Source: Desulfobacteraceae bacterium (lineage in GTDB: Bacteria; Desulfobacterota; Desulfobacteria; Desulfobacterales; Desulfobacteraceae). Taken from it: 9,245 nucleotides of DNA. The stretch spans positions 1 to 9,245 of the forward strand of contig PIVQ01000259.1 of the NCBI GenBank assembly GCA_003354055.1. Reading direction: 5' to 3'. The notes under the pieces were generated by a model, which ran no database searches, had not been told where the DNA came from, and was given only the letters and a program-made list of their open reading frames with translations. Of this stretch, positions 5,811 to 9,245 are shown in pieces. Made by a program: the position numbers and the translations under genes. Each line of letters opens with the position of its first letter. Positions within the stretch are counted from its first letter, which is position 1.

Positions 5811-6220
5811 TATTTTCCCTCTTCTTCTTTTTCAGTGTTAGCTTCCAATTGTTTGACCGGGTTTCCAAACGTTTTTTCGTATTGATTCAACTCGTCCCTG
5901 CTGATCCATTTTCCATTTGTTTCCTGGCCGATTACGGATCTTATACCAAGTTCTCTGACAAATCCTTCCCCAAGAACATAACGGCATCCGTCATCGGTTT
6001 CAAATGCTTTCCAGTCATTGCCGAAGTTCAAAATATCAGACACGGCCTTTTTGTGGAAGGACCCGTCATTTCCGCGAACAAAAACGGTTCGACCGGCCAA
6101 GATATCTTCCGGCTGAACCCGTCGAAAGAAAAAGTCGTAACGGTTCTGGACCATTCTCTGACCAATGACGATTCCAATCAGGCAACTGCAAATAACAAGA
6201 AAACTGATTATGGCAGGCAT
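5810..6220 (-). CDS. Small protein with one N-terminal membrane segment, unknown function
   Basis: I do not recognise this 136-residue protein. Residues about 3-20 (AIISFLVICSCLIGIVIG) form a single hydrophobic segment, followed by basic residues (QRMVQNRYDFFFRR). This suggests an inner-membrane anchor or uncleaved signal. The soluble part includes VRGNDGSFHKKAVSDIL and VLGEGFVRELGIRSVIG, and the tail is highly acidic and lysine-rich (ANTEKEEEGK). ATG 6220-6218 has a strong AGGAGG site 7 nt upstream. Its stop overlaps the SIMPL start by one base, so it is the first gene of the three-gene set ending with the antiporter. A role together with the SIMPL protein at the envelope is a guess from this coupling. 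Confidence 0.75.
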   Translation of the reverse strand: MPAIISFLVICSCLIGIVIGQRMVQNRYDFFFRRVQPEDILAGRTVFVRGNDGSFHKKAVSDILNFGNDWKAFETDDGCRYVLGEGFVRELGIRSVIGQETNGKWISRDELNQYEKTFGNPVKQLEANTEKEEEGK

Positions 6221-6254
6221 TGTTACCTCCTAAGGTTGTGGACATTTAATACTT

Positions 6255-6281
6255 AGATCAAGTAATTTTGGAGCCGATCCT
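6255..6281 (+). repeat. 27-bp direct repeat, copy 2
   Basis: Identical to 1377-1403 over 27 bases. It lies in the 123-bp gap between the ABC-F gene and the small one-TM gene, ending 35 nt before that gene's ATG. Read on the minus strand (the sense of that gene), it gives CAAAATTACTTGATCTAAGTA, which matches 1299-1319 on the plus strand at all but two positions. Both loci thus carry the motif upstream of a gene in the same orientation. Confidence 0.85.
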
Positions 6282-6343
6282 TACCGAGTGTAGCCGGATC
6301 ATTCCCACCGGGCCGCAAACGCATCTTTGCCTGTCAGGTCTCC

Positions 6344-7978
6344 CTAAATGGCCTTATGATCCCGCCCGGTCTTGGAAAGATAGTACTCATAATCCCCTTT
6401 GTAAACCGTCATACTGCCGTGGTCGATCTCAAAGACCTGGTCCACGAGGCTGCGGAGAAAATGGCGATCATGACTGACAAGCACCAGGGTACCGGTGAAC
6501 TCTTTGAGGGCCTGTAGCAGGATCTCCCTGGACTGGATATCCAAATGGTTGGTAGGTTCATCAAGAATCAAAAAATTCAGGGGACGTCCCAGGAGCGTGG
6601 CTAAAACCACCCGACTTTTTTCTCCGCCTGACAGCTGTTTGATCTTCTTGTCCACATCATCTCCGGAAAAGAGGAATGCTGCACAAAGATTCCGGATGAC
6701 CCCGATATTTTCAAGGGGCAATGCCTCCTGAACCGTATCAAAGACCGTCTTTTTTTCATCAAGTATATCCATGGCATGCTGGCTGAAATACCCCGGCTTG
6801 ACACTGGCGCCGATTCGGGCCGTGCCCTGGGATGGTTCGGTCTTGCCTGCCAGAACCTTTAAGAAGGTTGATTTGCCGGCCCCGTTCACCCCCACCACAG
6901 CGATCTTTGCCTGTCTTTCAATCACGCCGGAAACTTCATTGAATACGGTTTTAGGCTTCTGGTCCTGTGATTCCCAGGTCTTGGACAGTTTGTCCAGGAG
7001 GACAACATCCTCACCGGAACGCGGGATATGGGAGAATTTAAACTTGATGGTCCGTTGGCTTTCCGGTAGTTTAATCCGTTCTATCTTCTCAAGTTTTTTG
7101 ATCCTGGACTGTACCTGGGCGGCATGGGAGACCCTGGCCTTAAAGCGGGCAATGAAATTCTCTTCCTTGGCAAGCATCTCCTGCTGCCGCCGATGGCTTG
7201 CCACAAGCTGCGCCAGTCGGATTTCCCGCTCCCGGATATAATAATCATAGTTACCGCCATAGGTGGTGGTTGTGTAATTGGCCACTTCAACGATCCGTGA
7301 CACTACTCTGTTCATGAAATCATGGTCATGGCAGGTCATCAAAAGAGCGCCCGTAAAATCATTGATCAGCCAGCTCTCCAGCCAGATAATGGACTCCATA
7401 TCCAGATGGTTGGTGGGCTCATCCAGAAGCAGGACATTGGGGTTGATGGTCAGGATTTTTGCCAGGGCAATCCGCATCTTCCACCCGCCGCTGAAGGATT
7501 CCACAGGGCGGTCATAATCGTCAGGCCCGATTCCCAACCCTGTGAGAACGGTCTGCGCCCGGGTTTCAAGATCATATCCCCCACGGGCCTCAAAGGCTTC
7601 GGTCGCCTCTCCGTATTTCTCAAGCAGGGCTTCCATGGCATCATCATCCATGGGCTCGGCCATGGCAGCTTCCATTTCCTTCATGCCGGCACCAAGCGCC
7701 ATCACATCGGCAGACCCTGCCATCACTTCGGCAAGCGCAGACCTGCCGGACATCTCTCCCACGTTCTGGGAAAAATATCCTATTTTAATTTTTTTAGAGA
7801 AGGAAATATCACCGTCATCTGCCTCATCTTCTCCTGTGATCATATGAAAGATGGTGGTCTTCCCGGTGCCGTTGGCACCCACAAGCCCTGCCCTTGCCCC
7901 TTTTAAAATCTGCAGACTCGCCTTTTTAAAAAGAATCTGGGACCCGTATTGCTTTGATATATTTGTCAGATGAATCAT
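6344..7978 (-). CDS. ABC-F family ATPase (ribosome-associated translation factor type)
   Basis: This 544-residue soluble protein has two ABC ATPase domains in one chain and no membrane segment, the layout of ABC-F proteins. These bind the ribosomal E site and tune or rescue translation. Domain 1 has Walker A GANGTGKT (34-41), signature FSGGWK (Ser163) and Walker B LLLDEPTNHLD with Glu187. The linker is rich in charged helix, including QSRIKKLEKIERIKLPE. Domain 2 has Walker A GVNGAGKS (363-370), signature LSGGEK (Ser450) and Walker B LILDEPTNHLD with Glu474. Both catalytic glutamates are present. It lacks the long C-terminal extension of Uup and of YheS. Its length is near that of EttA and YbiT, but I cannot assign the subgroup. 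ATG 7978 has a weak GGGTGG upstream. It is divergent from the STAS-like gene. Confidence 0.93.
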   Translation of the reverse strand: MIHLTNISKQYGSQILFKKASLQILKGARAGLVGANGTGKTTIFHMITGEDEADDGDISFSKKIKIGYFSQNVGEMSGRSALAEVMAGSADVMALGAGMKEMEAAMAEPMDDDAMEALLEKYGEATEAFEARGGYDLETRAQTVLTGLGIGPDDYDRPVESFSGGWKMRIALAKILTINPNVLLLDEPTNHLDMESIIWLESWLINDFTGALLMTCHDHDFMNRVVSRIVEVANYTTTTYGGNYDYYIREREIRLAQLVASHRRQQEMLAKEENFIARFKARVSHAAQVQSRIKKLEKIERIKLPESQRTIKFKFSHIPRSGEDVVLLDKLSKTWESQDQKPKTVFNEVSGVIERQAKIAVVGVNGAGKSTFLKVLAGKTEPSQGTARIGASVKPGYFSQHAMDILDEKKTVFDTVQEALPLENIGVIRNLCAAFLFSGDDVDKKIKQLSGGEKSRVVLATLLGRPLNFLILDEPTNHLDIQSREILLQALKEFTGTLVLVSHDRHFLRSLVDQVFEIDHGSMTVYKGDYEYYLSKTGRDHKAI

Positions 7979-8150
7979 GTTGCCACCCTAAATTAAAAAA
8001 CGACATAATTACCATGCCTTATGATAGTCTTGCAAGCAAAAGAACGAGAACTGGCCCCAGAGAGCCTTCCCACAGTGCAGTTGAAGCGCCTATTATTGTT
8101 CTTCGCGGTCCGGTATGATATTGTGTGGCAGAAACACAAGGAGAACTGAT

Positions 8151-8555
8151 ATGAAGATCCAGACCAACTACTATACAATAACCCCCTATGACAGCCTGCT
8201 TTATATCAAGACCTTTTCCTCCTGGGACGACAGAGTGATGAAACAGCATTTTGAAGATGTAAAACGCCTGGCCCGGGAGTTATTCGAAAACCGGCCATGG
8301 GGGCTTCTTGTAGACAAGCGGCAGTGGGAGCTTAACACCCCGGAAGCTCAGAATATCGGTGAGGAACAGCCCATCAAACCCATGGACAAAAATTTAACCC
8401 ATGTCGCCATTGTAATAGACGACTCTGCAATGAAAGAGTGGCAGGCAGAAGCCATCGCTAAAAAGGGCATCCCCGGGGACGTCAGGCTTTTCAGAGAGAT
8501 AGAAACCGCTGAAGACTGGCTTGCATCTTTTGGTTACAGCAGAACCCCTCTGTAA
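8151..8555 (+). CDS. STAS/SpoIIAA-like small protein
   Basis: The 134-residue soluble protein has alternating short beta strands and helices of the STAS/SpoIIAA-like (SEC14-like) type: LLYIKTFSSWDD, then helix MKQHFEDVKRLARELF, then WGLLVDKRQWELNTPEA. The WE-NTPEA segment is a pattern I associate with this group in marine and sulfate-reducing bacteria. It then ends with THVAIVIDDSAMKEWQ and ETAEDWLASFGY. No membrane segment or catalytic motif is visible. STAS-like domains usually bind proteins or lipids rather than act as enzymes; the role here is unknown. ATG 8151 is chosen over an upstream in-frame start because AAGGAG lies 7 nt before it. A GIY-YIG gene follows 37 nt downstream. Confidence 0.65.
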   Translation: MKIQTNYYTITPYDSLLYIKTFSSWDDRVMKQHFEDVKRLARELFENRPWGLLVDKRQWELNTPEAQNIGEEQPIKPMDKNLTHVAIVIDDSAMKEWQAEAIAKKGIPGDVRLFREIETAEDWLASFGYSRTPL

Positions 8556-8592
8556 GCCAAAGCCCAGTGAATTGCCCACCTATAATGCTCTC

Positions 8593-8874
8593 ATGACCTT
8601 AAAAAAGACAGAAAAAAAAGACTGGCAGGTTTATCTGCTGAAGTGTTCGGATAATAGCCTTTACTGCGGGGTGACAAAAGATATTGATGCCAGGGTGGAA
8701 AAGCATAACCTGGGGACGGCATCCAAATATACCAGATCCAGACGGCCGGTGGCCTGCGTGGCCAAAAGTCCGCTCTTAAGCAAACGTCAGGCATTCCAGC
8801 TCGAATACCGAACCAAACGCCTGACAGCAGGAAAAAAAACCGCCTATGTGATTAAAGGGCAACCTGACAAATAA
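8593..8874 (+). CDS. GIY-YIG domain protein (small, YhbQ-type)
   Basis: The 93-residue protein is essentially one GIY-YIG nuclease domain. VYLLKCSD (13-20) and LYCGVT (23-28) replace the GIY and YIG halves. Arg34 (DARVEKH), His38, the SKYTRSRRP segment (44-52), Glu71 (QLEYRTK) and Lys75 are in the expected places, so the metal-binding Glu and the catalytic Arg are kept. Small single-domain members such as E. coli YhbQ have been linked to DNA repair, with loose evidence. ATG 8593 is chosen because the domain starts right after it. The upstream in-frame TTG would overlap the preceding gene. No good ribosome site is visible, but a TATAAT sits 6 nt before the ATG. A strong terminator follows the stop. 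Confidence 0.85.
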   Translation: MTLKKTEKKDWQVYLLKCSDNSLYCGVTKDIDARVEKHNLGTASKYTRSRRPVACVAKSPLLSKRQAFQLEYRTKRLTAGKKTAYVIKGQPDK

Positions 8875-8877
8875 AGA

Positions 8878-8899
8878 GGCCGGTGTACACCGGCCTTTT
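8878..8899. terminator. Intrinsic terminator after the GIY-YIG gene, likely bidirectional
   Basis: A perfect 18-bp GC-rich palindrome, GGCCGGTGTACACCGGCC (8878-8895), is followed on the plus strand by TTTTA and starts 3 nt after the stop TAA. On the minus strand it is followed by CTCTTTATTT, so it may also end khpA transcripts. Confidence 0.88.
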
Positions 8900-8987
8900 A
8901 TCTTAAATTCCAATGCACATGTCCCCCGTCAATAACGCATGCATGGCTGTGATAGTCTTAATAGATTCATCCAGAATTTCAGGATGT

Positions 8988-9218
8988 TTACTCGACGATC
9001 TCCAGAATTACCCGTTTTTGCTCTTTGGCTGAAGCACAGGATAAAATGGTCCTCATGGCCTGGGCCGTTCTTCCTTTTTTTCCGATCACTTTTCCGAGAT
9101 CTTCTTTGGATACCCGAAGCTCCAGAACAAGGGTCTGCTGTGCTCTAATTTCTGTGACATCGACCCCTTCAGGGTCATCAACCAGTGCTTGTGCGATTAA
9201 CTTAATCAACTCTTTCAT
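8988..9218 (-). CDS. khpA: KhpA, KH-domain RNA-binding protein
   Basis: This 76-residue protein is a single type-II KH domain. KhpA binds RNA, usually as a partner of KhpB/Jag, and in many bacteria is encoded between rpsP and rimM. The conserved start MKELIKLIAQALVDDPEGV and the GxxG loop at 46-49 (VIGKKGRTAQAMR) are clear, and it ends ILEIVE as usual. An in-frame TTG seven codons upstream would also open the frame. ATG 9218-9216 is preferred because AAAGGAG lies 6 nt before it, inside that extension. The next gene downstream is not rimM: the end of khpA converges with the GIY-YIG gene. The upstream neighbour is outside the window. Confidence 0.93.
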   Translation of the reverse strand: MKELIKLIAQALVDDPEGVDVTEIRAQQTLVLELRVSKEDLGKVIGKKGRTAQAMRTILSCASAKEQKRVILEIVE

Positions 9219-9245
9219 AACGTGATCTCCTTTAGCCAAGGTGAT

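Noticed and set aside
7322..7906. 194-codon frame antisense to the ABC-F gene
   Set aside because: The opposite frame encodes Walker A, signature and Walker B motifs; this is its shadow.
8903..9008. Open minus-strand frame after khpA reading HPEILDESIKTITAMHALL
   Set aside because: It looks protein-like but has no start codon or ribosome site and is out of frame with khpA, which ends at its usual place; kept only as a possible remnant.

Overview
The window looks like chromosomal DNA from a Gram-negative, probably deltaproteobacterial organism (Desulfobacterota, Desulfobacter-like). This is inferred from gene content and protein flavour: an MltF-like periplasmic transglycosylase, a SIMPL-domain exported protein, a YkgJ-like cysteine-cluster protein and khpA. 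No marker gene in the window proves the lineage. No rRNA, tRNA, CRISPR array, integrase or transposase was found.

Left part (1-1417): an AT-rich, eroding stretch. It holds the start of an RluA-type pseudouridine synthase (minus strand, running off the window), a decayed remnant of a periplasmic solute-binding protein (plus), and a YkgJ-like gene (minus) split by one in-frame TAA. Two back-to-back consensus-like promoters follow. The plus-strand one would give an unusually long (about 280 nt) leader rich in inverted repeats ahead of the MltF-like gene.

Middle (1418-6343): the MltF-like lytic transglycosylase on the plus strand converges with an unrecognised 178-residue gene on the minus strand. 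A non-coding stretch follows that contains five phased 16-bp tandem repeats. Next comes a compact minus-strand set, read right to left: a small one-TM protein, a SIMPL/YggE-like exported protein (1-nt stop/start overlap), and a CPA1 antiporter resembling the membrane half of NhaP2 (14-nt gap). The block from the transglycosylase leader to the small one-TM gene lies between two perfect copies of a 27-bp direct repeat. A third, inverted and slightly diverged partial copy lies in the leader.

Right part (6344-9245): an ABC-F ATPase (minus) is divergent from a STAS/SpoIIAA-like small protein followed by a GIY-YIG protein (both plus). A strong palindromic terminator separates these from convergent khpA (minus), whose upstream neighbours lie outside the window.

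The genes are mostly housekeeping or envelope-stress types. The most unusual signals are non-coding: the 27-bp repeat with its inverted partner, the structured leader, the 16-bp tandem array, and the single nonsense codon in the otherwise intact YkgJ-like gene. I do not see a convincing new multi-gene defence or mobile system here.
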